64,000 nucleotides of DNA, taken from assembly GCA_051294375.1 (NCBI GenBank), contig CM119265.1, positions 16,791,304 to 16,855,303 of the forward strand, written 5' to 3'. The notes beneath the pieces are model-generated. The model made no database searches. It worked only from the letters and a program-made list of their open reading frames with translations, and had not been told where the DNA came from. Numbering within the stretch: position 1 is the stretch's first letter; every line of letters starts with the position of its first letter. The position numbers and the translations under genes were made by a program. The DNA is from Paraspadella gotoi (lineage: Eukaryota > Chaetognatha). Shown here piece by piece: positions 22,349 to 33,710 of the stretch.

Positions 22349-23727
22349 AGAAGTCTTTCATAAAATAGGAGTGGGAGGGGAGGAGGAGAGACAGTTTGGG
22401 TTAAGGTTGATAGATCGATGACGGCAGCGACTTGTGACGATGTGCACGAATCAAATCGACCTTCAATAACTGCCGGGGCGCACTTTTGAGCTATACGTAA
22501 AGCCGCGGGATATGTGGCTTTTCGGCACCCGTAAGACATGCGCGGCGCAAGTAAACGACGGCAGCTGCGGCAGCGGAGCCGACGCTATAGAGTACCGGCG
22601 TCCGTCTCCGCGATACTAAACAATTGCGCCAATGTGAAAAGTCAATCGAGTCACTCTATCACACTGCATTTTACGCCGTCTCACGACTCTACTTACAAAA
22701 GCACCAGCCCGGTCAGCCCCAAACCACCACATAACCCACAACCCACACCCAGGGTCCACCCACCCCCCACCCGGGCCACATCCCACATCCCTCACCATCA
22801 ACTCGAGGCCGACGTCTCCGTTTCGACGACGGAGAGGAGAGGAAAAACTGGGTCTTTCGATGAAAAAGTTCAAAGCCTCTTTTCAATTAATGTCATTCAT
22901 GCATATTATTCATCACAATCTTTATTCCTTCCCTTTTGCGTTCTTCCTTTTTTTTTTCTCTATCTTACGCGAATTTTAATGTCCGGACTGCGTCGGCCGA
23001 ACAAGAGAATAAAAAACGACGGCAGCGATTCGTCGCGTTGGCTCGAGCACGCGCGCCTAACACTCCTCCGTTCTCTAGTTCTAACACTCCGAACCTCCAC
23101 CAATTCGATAACAGGCCTAGGAACAATGTGCAATCACCCCAGCTCCACAACGTCCGCCTGAATCACCTCAAAACCCATAACCGTCTCTAATGGTTTCTCA
23201 CTTACGCAAACATTTCCAGGGTTCGACTCGTCGTGGTCGGGCCTCCCTCGTAAATTATTCGATTATTGTTATTGTTTAATTTGCATTGTATTCTTTGATT
23301 TCTAAAACTTTACAGAATAAAATTTATCTATTGGATTGAAATGACTTTCGCCAGGTTCGTCTTCACTACAATTTATTTCATCACTCTCTCCTCTCTCTGC
23401 ATTCCTTTCCCCCCATCTCTTCCTCTCTTTTTCCCTTCTCAACGTTCCCCATCACTTCTCCCCACTAAATTACACCTCGCCTCCCAACCACTTTTTTTTT
23501 GTTTTCTTCCAAAGAGAGAAAGTCTTGGAGCGGAGATATCGTTATTATTATTATTGAGAGAGAGAGAGAGAAAAAAAAAAGGGGAAAAGAAAAATATAAA
23601 TATTAGAATCGAAAACAAAAAGGGAAATCAGAATCTCATAAAACAAGAAACAAATATCGGAAGAGAAAGAGAGGGAGAGAAGGAGAATATAATGTGTTGT
23701 TCGTAGGGCAAGAGAGGCATCCAAGCT

Positions 23728-23728
<1 letters not shown>

Positions 23729-23787
<59 letters not shown>

Positions 23788-23794
23788 TCTCTCT
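23729..23794 (+). repeat. (TC)n microsatellite in block B
   Basis: About 66 bases in copy 1. Copy 2 has a 10-N gap here (40,826-40,835), and copy 3 has only about 30 bases (45,033-45,061). Confidence 0.93.
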
Positions 23795-24334
23795 GCAACG
23801 ATAAATATTTGAGATGTGTAAGTATAAAGTAAACTCAGGATCACATTTCGAATTCAAAAAATTTTTCTCTTTCTACCAAAATATTGTATTTAAATAAAAA
23901 AAAACAAGATCTTTTTTTGTTTTCAATGTTTTCATTTCTCGACTACAGCGCGTAGTAAACGAATAAACTGGCCCTCCCCGTCCCCTCGAGACAACATTGC
24001 TCCCTCAAAATTTCAATCCCGGTTTTAATCTTCACGCTCTCCTTTTCCCTTTTCTCCCAAACTCGTCCACCATCCCCTTCTACCCCTACCCCCCCTGGTA
24101 CCACAATGCTCAATTGTTTGAGAAAGGACAATTTCCAAATGGCAGCAAGGAGTTTTAACCTTTTAGTATAAAGGCGGAAATGCCAGCCCTTCCTTCCCTC
24201 GGGCGGATTTTTGCAAATGATATGTTATTTTTTCTTTAATTTTCTCTTTACACGCACTCTCAAAAAAAAAAAGATATTGTGATCTTCAAATGCCAAAAAT
24301 GTGGAAATCTCGTATGTTTTGCATTTGATTTGTT

Positions 24335-24410
24335 GGCGCTGGCGGCGGCGGCGGCGGCGGCGGCGCGGCGGCAGCGGGGGCGGCGTGGGCGGCGCGAGAC
24401 CGGCCGATGA
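24335..24410 (+). repeat. (GGC)n-rich islet followed by a CRE-like TGACGTAA
   Basis: GGC units give a very GC-rich islet in AT-rich surroundings, followed by CCGGCCGATGACGTAAATGA. Copies 2 (about 41,396-41,462) and 3 (about 45,628-45,698) keep the islet with different GGC counts. The CRE-like site is intact in copies 1 and 2. Confidence 0.8.
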
Positions 24411-24894
24411 CGTAAATGAGCCCGTCGACGCGACGCAAACAAATGTTCGTGTCTAAGAGAGAGGCGGGACTAGAAATTGGCCGCGTGACCAGTGTTCACA
24501 AAATACATAGAGGCAAAATATGGTGCACACAGGTAAAGTCGAGCTATGACCATTGACCATGGACCAACTTTTTTAAATTTGTCATATTATATCAATATTA
24601 TTAAGATTTCTTCCATTTATTGCTTATAATGTATTTGAAGCGTAACGTTTTGACCGCGAAAATCTTTTTTTTCTCTGGTCAAACCGTCACTTCTTTCGCT
24701 TCGATATTCCTAAAAGCTTTATTATTATTAATACGTTTTTTATTAAAAACATATACGCGACTTTTCTCTCGTTGACGTGTTCGTTCATTCGCCTGCGACC
24801 CTTTGCCTTTGACCCTAAGTTGATTCCAGTTCTTTCCAAAAACTCAGTGACCAAAATCACAAAAACTGACGTTAATCCAATCGACACGTACGTT

Positions 24895-24945
24895 TCGTCG
24901 GTCGTTCGTCCGTCGTCGTCGTCGTCGTCGTTCGTTCGTCGCCTT
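24895..24945 (+). repeat. (TCG)n trinucleotide repeat in block B
   Basis: Interrupted TCG units. Copy 2 (41,927-41,966) is a clean run of about 12 units and copy 3 (46,160-46,190) is shorter. Related TCG runs occur in block A at 21,805-21,845 and 38,815-38,850. Confidence 0.85.
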
Positions 24946-25469
24946 TTCGTGACAATTCTCGTCAATCGTCGCATTTTTTTGTCATATCTCTCTTGACGTC
25001 ATCTAAATTTCTCCTACCGAACGGAAATTACCGATCGTATTGTAAATTGTCGTTCGGTGCAGACCTGAACATTGTTATGTACCAGAGAGGCATTTTTTTT
25101 TCCCCTTTATCTCGATCGGAAAAAACACGGAACAAAAGATCGTTTAAATGCGGGAGACGACGACGACCAAACGTTCGAGGAAACTTAGAAGGACCGAAGT
25201 CGATTCGAACATGAAGAGGCTTTTGTCGAAATTGAGTTACATTTCACGTGACCCCGGGCAAACGACAAGACGCACGGCGACGACTGTTGACAACGACGGC
25301 GGGCGCAAACGACGAAAGAGAACGATAATGGAATTAAACGAGTCAATCATGCTTTTAAAGTTGAATCACTTTCGCAAACAGAACTTATAAAAAAAAAAGG
25401 GGAAATAAAAAAGAGAACGGCATAAAACACACAGACAGACGCACAACCGCCGTCCCAGCTGTCTCCCAG

Positions 25470-25470
<1 letters not shown>

Positions 25471-25504
<34 letters not shown>

Positions 25505-25696
25505 TCTCTCTCTCTCCTCTCTCTCTACTCTCTCTCTCTCTCTCTCTCCTCTTCCTCTCTCTCTTCAACCACTCACTCTCTTTCGCTTTGAATATCCCAC
25601 TTTTAAATTCAACTTATTCCGCTCTCTCTCTCTCTTTTTCTCTTCTCTCCTCTTCTTCTCTTTCTACTCTCTCTCTCTCTCTCTCGTCTCTCTCTC

Positions 25697-25732
<36 letters not shown>

Positions 25733-25733
25733 C
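25471..25733 (+). repeat. Two adjacent (TC)n tracts in block B
   Basis: Tracts at 25,471-25,564 and 25,622-25,733 with CCTC and TTCT interruptions. In copy 2 they fall in the gap 42,403-42,908; in copy 3 they are 46,683-46,726 and 46,783-46,903. Confidence 0.9.
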
Positions 25734-26220
25734 CCTGGAGGCATAATCTTTCAGCTCGGACCTGCTCCCGCATTTAATGATCGCCATTAGAAGGAGAACC
25801 ACACAGCCAAACACTTACCCTTCGATTCCAGCTTCCCAATTCCGCCACTGCCGAGACGACGACGACGACGACCCACGCTAGATTTTGAAAGAGGGAGATT
25901 ATGCGCCGATGAAACAGGAAGAGATTTTTAGAGGATTAACCAGATTGGGCGAAATTGGGCGATGGCAAGAAAAAAAGGGAAGGTTTAATTTAAATAAAGG
26001 AGAAGGAATTTACGCAGAAAATCTAACAAATATAGATAGAGGCGCCAAAAATGAGTCATTTCATTGACTTCTAGTTCTAATTTTAATCACGCGAGAGAAC
26101 AATAATTAAATCAAAACATATATATTATAGGTGGAAAATAAAACCTTGGTCGTACACCGATGGCAATGTAATAAATAAATCTTACGATTTCTGGAAAAAT
26201 TTTTTTAAGAAAACTTGATA

Positions 26221-26310
26221 TCCACGTCGGATTCGAATCCACTGACGCTTCAGTCACGGACGCTGGGGTTAAGTGGTCACCATTAGACTCACACAATTGC
26301 TACCGCTCAC
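26221..26310 (-). repeat. tRNA-like (possible SINE head) element, copy 1
   Basis: On the minus strand a TGAGTCTAATGG A-box-like word is followed about 40 nt later by GGATTCGAATCC, a good B-box (26,229-26,240). This spacing is typical of RNA polymerase III internal promoters. The seven base pairs expected of an acceptor stem are absent, so it is not an intact tRNA gene. It is best read as a tRNA pseudogene or tRNA-derived SINE fragment. Equivalent copies lie at 43,122-43,210 and 47,391-47,480. Confidence 0.4.
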
Positions 26311-26937
26311 TCTAAATTATGTAAGTTCTTTATTCGCTCCTTCAAGATCCTCGGCATTGGATTACCAAATCTGGACCCAATTTTTTTCTTTCTCTTTTTC
26401 GGCTCCGAGTTTTAATCAGTAGCGACGGAGAGCGACCAAATGCCCTTTTGTTTTTGGTTCGCCACAAACAGAGAGAGAGAGGGAGTGAGAAAAATAGAGA
26501 GGGAACGTGAAAGCAATCACCATATGCGTATTCTAATTCTATTGCATTCGATTAAAGTAAAAAAAGTACTTCTCCTATTTTTAATCCAAAGCATTGGTGT
26601 GAACTTTCTGAAATGAAAGAGGCGAGAAGGAGTTTCCAATTGAATACTTCATATATAACAATCACAATGCTTTCTAAGCCAAATTTCCCCGGTAATTGTT
26701 TCTGGTAACTCGGGTTTTGACAGTTATATTTCGCTACAGAGAAAATTTCAAAATATAGCCAAGCACCATTTCAAAGACAGTACGATACATATGCCTATGA
26801 TAAAAAAACTTTACTTCTAAACAATCTATGGATTTTTAATTTCTTTTCGGTCGTTTTAATTTAAAGAACTATTTCGAGTCAATTTTGGTAAACTTCTTTT
26901 ACCTAAATCCTATTTAATATTTTTTTTTCGTCTTCCT

Positions 26938-26990
26938 CCGCTTCTTCTTCTTCTTCCTCCTCCTCTTCCTCGTCCTCTCCTCCTCCGCTA
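26938..26990 (+). repeat. (CTT)n/(CTC)n tract in block B
   Basis: CTT units pass into CTC units just before CGCTAAC. Copies are at about 43,797-43,853 and 48,055-48,110. Confidence 0.85.
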
Positions 26991-27120
26991 ACACCTTTCT
27001 CCTTTTCTTCCCAATTTCCTCTTTTAGGAATTTAACTCTAGAATAAAATATTAGCGACGGGAAGGCATTTCTGATTTTGCAGTTGAATTGCATTACAAAG
27101 GATTCCAGCCCGAAATGGTT

Positions 27121-27231
27121 TCTCTCTTCTCTACTCTCTTCTCTCTCTCCTCTCTCTCTCTCTTCTCTTCTCTTCTCTCTCTTCTCCTCTCTACTTCTCT
27201 CTCTCCTCTCTCGCTCTCTCTCGCTCTTCGG
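27121..27231 (+). repeat. Imperfect (TC)n tract at the B/C boundary
   Basis: In copy 3 this is 48,249-48,352. In copy 2 the tract (43,988-44,019) ends at the 25-N gap, so the assembly break lies inside this repeat. Confidence 0.9.
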
Positions 27232-27415
27232 AATGGCTCTAAGTATTACCTCCGCAAAATTGCTTATTAATTTTTGATATTTAGTGGTCGGAAATACAAA
27301 TAAAAAGGAATTACACGAGAAATCCCAATATTACAATCAAAGATAGCCATAATTTTAAGAAAGAGGAGAGTAATGGCGAAACTATTTATTGTTTTGCGTA
27401 AGGGAAAATGGGAGA

Positions 27416-27535
27416 GAAAGAAAGAGAGTGCGAGGGAGAGAGACACAGGAGAGAGAGAGAAGACGGAGAAGAGAGAGAGAGAGGAGAGAGAGAGAAGAGA
27501 GAGAGAGGAGAGAGAGAGCGAGAGAGAGACGGAGC
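27416..27535 (+). repeat. Imperfect (GA)n tract in block C
   Basis: GAGA with GGAG and GACGG interruptions. The equivalent in copy 3 is the gap 48,488-48,706. Confidence 0.9.
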
Positions 27536-28311
27536 AGACAAAAGAAAAACAGAGAACGCGCCTAAAAGAAATGAAGGACACGCCAATTGAGCGAATAAAA
27601 AACTAGTAAAGAAAACTTAAGTTGCTGTGAGAAAGATAGCCAATAACAAAAATAGGAGCCATGGAGAAGTAAATGAAAGAAAAAAGAATTTAGTTAACAG
27701 CAAAAGAAAATAAGAAAGAGAAAAGAAAAAAAATGAAAAAAAAATAAGAGGAACGGCCCTGAAACTTAATGGTCCAAGAAATGAGTGAAAAACGGATTTC
27801 GTTCCTCTTCCTTCTTTTGCTTTTTATTCACTAGAAGAAATCGTATTTTGCTAGTATATGCGCAAAAACATTTAGAAAGAAATAATGCTATAGAAGCTCT
27901 ATTTTAGTTAGATCTATTTTAGTAGTTCAATGGCAAAATAATATCAATACTTTAAATATAAATTTTTATAAATTGTTATCTGCCATAATTAAAAAAAGTT
28001 ATTGCCACAAATACAACGATAAAATCAAATCAAAAGATAGTCTTATTACGACACAAAAAATTTCCCCGAGTCCTTCTTTCCATTCCTCGTAGTGATTCGA
28101 CGACGCGGCTGCGAAGAAAACTTCTCCGATCTAGAATTTCCTTTTCTTTTTTATTGGAATTCGAATTTCCAAGCCATCTTAAAAAAAAAAAGAGAACTTT
28201 ATTTTCTATGCGTCTTAAAAAAAAAGAAGTACTTTATTTCTATGGCCTCATTCTTGAATCAAAAGTTTTCGTCTCGCTTTTGTTTTCTTTCAAGTACTAT
28301 ATTTTTTTTTC

Positions 28312-28342
28312 TTTCTTTCTTTTTTCTTTCTTTCTTTCTTTC

Positions 28343-28408
<66 letters not shown>

Positions 28409-28430
28409 TTCTATTCTTTCTTCTTTCTTT
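28312..28430 (+). repeat. (TTTC)n microsatellite in block C (copy 1)
   Basis: It has several single-base deviations in copy 1. In copy 3 (49,450-49,555) it is an almost perfect run, which suggests the deviations here are sequencing error. Confidence 0.93.
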
Positions 28431-28679
28431 AGGAAAAGCTTGATAAAAACTGTGAATAATTTTTGCACACCTCTTAAAATATATACAATTATTATTCTTA
28501 TTTTTTTATTGAAGACTTGTTTTATCCTTCGCTCTCTTTCTTCTCTTTCTTTCTCTTTTCTCGATTCACTCCTCTCGTCTCTCTCTCTCGCTCGCGGTTA
28601 AACTGTGTTAAATCGAGGAGTCACAGACACTCGGGAAATTTTTTCGTTGGAAAAGCAATAAAAACTCTGCGACAGATTG

Positions 28680-28860
28680 CCGGAATTTAAAAAAAGAAAA
28701 AAAAAAGAAAGAAAGAAAAACAAGAAAAAATGACAAGAAAAAAAATTTAAAGAAAAAAAAGCGAAAGGAAAATAGGAAGGAAAGAAAGCAAGAAAGAAAA
28801 ACAAGATTAAGAAAAAGAAAAAAAAAAAGGGCCGAAAAGAACAAAAATTAAGAAATAATA
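28680..28860 (+). repeat. A-rich purine tract in block C
   Basis: AAAGAAAG-type purine sequence with few pyrimidines; its copy is at about 49,805-49,980. Confidence 0.8.
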
Positions 28861-28993
28861 AAAAAGGAGAAAAACTTGTATCATAACAATTCAGTAAGTA
28901 GTGGCAGTAGCTTTTAGGGATTCGCTCCTTGGCAGACGCAAGACTTTCGTAGGCCTTTGTCCCTCGCGACGACGCGGCCGCTGCGTCGTTCGG

Positions 28994-29031
28994 TGCAAGC
29001 AGCAGAAAAGCAGCGGCGTCCTGCTGCTGCA
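28994..29031 (+). other. GC-rich hairpin in block C (copy 1)
   Basis: A GCAGCAG/CTGCTGC stem encloses a 15-nt loop. The stem is extended in copy 3, where copy 1 has one extra A. It follows a GCGGCCGC palindrome. Confidence 0.6.
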
Positions 29032-31189
29032 AAATGGAGCGGAAAAGCTGGTAGTATCTCGAAGATTAGCGAATAGCTTTTAGCAATGCAGAAAGAGAGA
29101 ATAAAGTCTAACAGAGAATGACGAATGAAACTGAGGAGAGAGGAAGAGAGGGAAAGAGAGGAGAGAGAGAGAGAGGGAGAGAGAGAGAGATGAAAAATTT
29201 TAACCCTAACGAGGGCAACATAGTAAGCAAACGATCATGTTTCGAGAGAGATAGTTTTTTTCTGCTTTTGTCTAAGCGTATATCACCTTTTCCTCTTCCT
29301 CCTTCTTCTTCTCTCTTACTTCACCCTCGGCTCCTCCTCCTCCCCCTCCTCTCCTTCCCAATTTTCCCCCTTAATAGAAACATGTCACGGTGACAACATC
29401 TCTGTATTATGCAAATTCGGACTGCATCCGCGGTTCCATGATTTAATTCCAAAATGAAACTAAATCCTTCCCCCCCCTCTTTTTTTAAATCCATCCCCTC
29501 CTTTAATCCTCCCACTTCCCTTCTGTTACGCTTATATATATTTTTCTTCTCGCTTTTTTTTTTTTTTTTTTTTTTTTATATATTTTGGCAAAGTTGAAAG
29601 AGGGGAGTAGAGGAAGGGATGAAAGTTGGAGGGAAGGGCGAAGGTGAAGTGGAGGAAGGGAGGAAAGTGGAGGAAGGAGGAAGGAAAGGAAAGATGGAAT
29701 GAATGAATAACGAGGACAGGGTGAGGAAAGGGAAAGGACGAAAAAAAGAAGAAGAAGAGAAAAAGAAAAACTATACTTTAAGGAAATCTCGAATTTACCA
29801 ATTAACTTATTGTTAACTTTCATTAACATACCCTTAATTATTACTTATTATTAAACTATTATTTAACTAATTTTATTTATTTACAAATTACAAATTATTA
29901 CAAAACCTTAATAAATTTCTCTAAAATTAATAATGCTGTGATTGCCAGGGCTTGGTTCTGTTTTCAGATTAAACATTTCAAGATATACCTTTAAAATATA
30001 AGATAAGCAACAATGAAGAATCAACCATTTGGCTTGATGGCTCGCCTATACCTGGATATTGGGATTAAAGAGCCGAAATCCCATGAAGGGTATAGGTTCC
30101 CAATGATGACCTTCCCATTGGTATAAACATAAAAGATAAAATATTTCAAAAAAGAAATTAATTAAAAATAGGATAAAGAAAAAATAAAAATTTTCATTAA
30201 AGTATTTTAAATTATATTCATGACATAAAGGGCCCCTATAGACCTTTCCCCAGTATGTATCCCTATCGAACATACAATTCTGACATGGTAGTCTTATCCC
30301 TATTGTAAAAAAAATCATATATAACGTTGCGTCCCTTCCAAAAAATTATCCATTCCCACCCCTTTTCTGTTCAGCCTCTTAGATATTATGATTTTTTCAT
30401 TAATGACTTTCTAACAGAAATGAGTGTGATATTATTAGAAAAACTAGGACAGATAGTTTAATCTACCTTGTGTTATAATGCTCCTCTATTTCCAGAAGCA
30501 AACAACACTGACTTCCCCCTTCCCAAATTGTATTATTAGATAAATTAAAAACATTTTTAAAAAAGAATAGCAATATATGTTTTGAATAAATAATTATAGA
30601 TTAAATACTAAAATCCTTCATAAAAATATTAAAATATTTAAATAGAAAAATTGGAAAAACTAGTGAAAACAAGTAATTTTGGCATTTTCCATAAGATAAG
30701 TGTTCGAACGATCGCGCTTGTGAAATTCAAGGTAAAAATTTTATAAAATTTTTATTTTTTCATTGTTATTGTTGGTCAAAGCTCATTTTCTAACTTTTTT
30801 TCTTTCCAACTATTCCAAATTTTTCACATTTTTCACTCCGCGTTAGTTTTTCCAATTTTCCCTTTTTTTTCTTTTTCCTTTTCTTTCCTCCTTTTTCTTC
30901 CTCCTCTCGCAAGCCGCTCCTCTTTTTTACCCTCTCTTCCTCCAATTTTCGCGTAAAACGAAACCACGTCACGCACTAAAAAAATATAAAATCGCGAAGA
31001 GAAAAGAGGGAGAGAAGGAAAGAGGAAAGAGAGAGGAGTAAGAGAGATAGAAGAGATGAGAGAGGAGAGAGAGAGAGGGGATTAAACGAGAGAATTAAAA
31101 GAAGATCCCCTCTCCCCTTTAAATCAAAACCCGCGGAGGTTCCAACTCAAAGGGTGAGGCAAATTGAAGGGGAGGGGAGGGACTGGAAT

Positions 31190-31232
31190 GGGGGTGGGGG
31201 AGACGAGAGGCGGGCAACGGGGTGGGGGTGGT
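31190..31232 (+). other. G-rich tract with quadruplex potential (block C)
   Basis: At least four runs of three or more G separated by short loops. Copy 3 near 52,346-52,390 keeps the runs. Similar G-run clusters occur at 8,541-8,600 and 33,473-33,515. Confidence 0.55.
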
Positions 31233-31470
31233 AGTAGACGAAAGGGGAAAAGGTAGAAAGGGTGACAGATTGAAAATGTTCGCGATTAGCAGTTTTTGTT
31301 GTAGGATCTGCATCACACACTTGGATCGCTTGGTTGATCTGTCGCTGGTTTTCTAATTCTTTATCGTTTTGGTTATCGAAGATCGAATTCTTCTCGTTTC
31401 ATATTACTTCTGAAACCCGAATCATATTTCTATAACGTGAGTGAATTTACGACAATAAGTTTATTAGATA

Positions 31471-31772
31471 ATTAAACAAAAAAAGAAAAAAAAATGAAGG
31501 TGGAAAAACATGTTTAAAATGATATATTAAAATTGAATTCTTCGCGGCGTTTGACATTCATTTTCAGATACCAAGACTTATTGCCCGTCACCATCGAAAA
31601 AATAAAATAATGATAATTGATAAAAGATAATTGACCGTTGAAAAAAATTAAACAAAAAGAAAAAAAAATAATGTTGGAAATATGTTTAAAATGATATTAT
31701 AAAATGAAATTTCTTGGCGGCGTTTGACATTTTTCAGTTCAGATACAATACTTTATTGCGTCCAACGTCAAA
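31471..31772 (+). repeat. 176-bp-offset tandem duplication inside block C (copy 1)
   Basis: Units at 31,471-31,592 and 31,647-31,772 share AATTAAAC, ATGTTTAAAATGATAT, GGCGTTTGACATT and CAGATAC in the same order. The same pair occurs in copy 3, so this duplication existed before the larger copies or reads arose. Confidence 0.88.
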
Positions 31773-32011
31773 AAAAGCGCCCCCGTCGTGAATTTCAGTT
31801 GAAAGAATTCGTGATCATCGGAGCGGTGAGCGCGTGAGCGGTGAGCGGAGCGCGATACTCATCGTTCAAAACCGATTTCGGGTTCCATCTGCCGCTAAGA
31901 TTCTTTATCCGCTCGGAAAAAAAAATTGGGGAAACCTAATATTAAAAACTTTCCTTTTTTTCTTTCTTTTATTTATTTTTATTTCATCGGGCACATTATG
32001 AAGTGACAGCT

Positions 32012-32023
32012 CCTCTCTCTCTC

Positions 32024-32103
<80 letters not shown>
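32012..32103 (+). repeat. (TC)n microsatellite in block C
   Basis: Interrupted by CATC and TTC in copy 1, but a clean run in copy 3 (53,140-53,201). Confidence 0.94.
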
Positions 32104-32107
<4 letters not shown>

Positions 32108-32742
32108 TAAAATAAAAAACTTATGCACGTAGCGACGCGACATGAATAGAGCTTTTTATTCTCATTTTATTTTTTTTTTAATATCTTTTAACCTAAAAAT
32201 TTCTTTAATTTAAACTTTAGTCTTTGTTACTGATCAATCCAAAAATTCTTTTAATAAATTCTAGCCCCAAAAAAGGTTGCTTCTTGTAAAAGTTTTAATC
32301 TTTATACGTTTATAGTACAATTAAACTCTTAAGTTTAGTTTTACCTTTGAATTTAGAAAAAATTTTTGAATAATAATTTTTTACCATAATAAACAATAAT
32401 TCTCCTACTAATACGTATATTTTCAATAAATATGCTAATGTATTTTCAATAAAAAGATTAGTAAAAAGATTAACAAAAAAAGAAGTTTCTGCGAGAGTAA
32501 AAACTTTCCTTGGCCGTTCCTGGGAATTTAAAAAAAGGAATCAAAAGAAATGAACGAGAAAGAAATAAAGAATAAAAAAAGGGGAACAATGGCCGAGATG
32601 TGAAGTATAGCTTATGGCAAACAACAAAGGATTAACCCGAGGACAGTTGAATGGCCATCTCGGAATGAATCGAGGCCAATTAAAGCGGCTTTTGTCGAGA
32701 TGGGAAAAAGGTTTAAGTGCATTCGTTTTTTTTTTTTTATAT

Positions 32743-32753
32743 TCTCTCTCTCT

Positions 32754-32834
<81 letters not shown>

Positions 32835-32839
32835 TCTCT
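32743..32839 (+). repeat. (TC)n microsatellite in block C
   Basis: About 97 bases here and only about 50 in copy 3 (53,810-53,861). Downstream sequence GCCATCGGAGCCACGAAG is shared. Confidence 0.94.
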
Positions 32840-33675
32840 CGCCATCGGAGCCACGAAGAAAATAGAGGAATGGAAAAATCTAAGAAGAATAATTAGTAAG
32901 AACCACCGGGTGGCTTCGGTGGAAACGTTTATAAAACGCAAGCGAAAACTTCGTTTATTTAAATTTAAAATTTAAAACGATTCAAACGATCTTTGATTTT
33001 GCTGATAACCATAAATATTAGTGATGGCATTAATAATTAAATCCAACGAATTCTTTCTTCAAAAGTCTCTAAAGACTCGTTCCTCAATATGACACTTACA
33101 ATTATTAAAATAAATAATTTATTTTAAAAAAAAACCTAATCCTACGCTGTTTCGCTACCGCCAGTCCTCTCTCTCAATACTCCGAAAGAAGAAAGGGAGA
33201 AATAAAGCGGGAATAAAACGGGAATAAATTAAAACGGGAGCCGAAGGCTTATATCGCCCTCCTTTAGGGGGGGGGGAGAAAGAAGAGGAATAAGGAATTT
33301 TATCAGAGCGGGGAAAAAACATAAGTGCCAATTCTTGTTTTCTAGTTTCTTCGGCAAATGTGCGCAAATAGAAGAAACACGGATTCGAATTGGCATTGAG
33401 GAGGAGGAGGAAGAGGAGGAGGAGGAGATGAGAAATAAAAACACCTCAAGAGGGAGAGAGAAAGCGGAACGACGGGGGGGGTGGGGGGGGGTGGTGGGGA
33501 GGCAGAGGGAGGGGCAGGAATGGGAATCCTGAAATAAGTGAAAATTCCGTCCTGCGGATCATAACTGGATCATAAACACGAAAGAAAGTCGCTCAATAAC
33601 AGTTTTCGCGTCTTGGGAAAAAAAAAAGAAGCGTGCATTGTGCTCGGCTCCGGTCGCGCGTGTCATACCGCGGTT

Positions 33676-33710
33676 TATAACTTGAGGGTTTTCGCCAGAT
33701 AACTTTCAGT
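33676..33710 (+). promoter_or_regulatory. TATA/initiator pair in block D (copy 1)
   Basis: TATAA at 33,676-33,680 and TTCAGTGAGACG with A at 33,708 (32 bp apart). This is the copy-1 version of the better-preserved pair at 59,172-59,204. Confidence 0.35.

Noticed and set aside
22538-23161. 207-codon open frame, the longest with ordinary-looking composition
   Set aside because: Copies 2 and 3 of the same DNA are frameshifted relative to it and carry different translations. No family resemblance seen.
26221-26310. Intact tRNA gene
   Set aside because: A-box and B-box words are present, but no 7-bp acceptor stem or clear anticodon arm could be drawn.
28598-29032. Hydrophobic minus-strand frame resembling a membrane protein
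   Set aside because: It is Phe-rich translation of an A-rich purine tract; the copy at 49,721-50,182 differs by frameshifts.
30030-30110. Hairpin CTATACCT/AGGTATAG around an AAAGAGCC loop, also near 51,136
   Set aside because: The 8-bp perfect stem is short, the rest pairs poorly, and the loop differs between copies.
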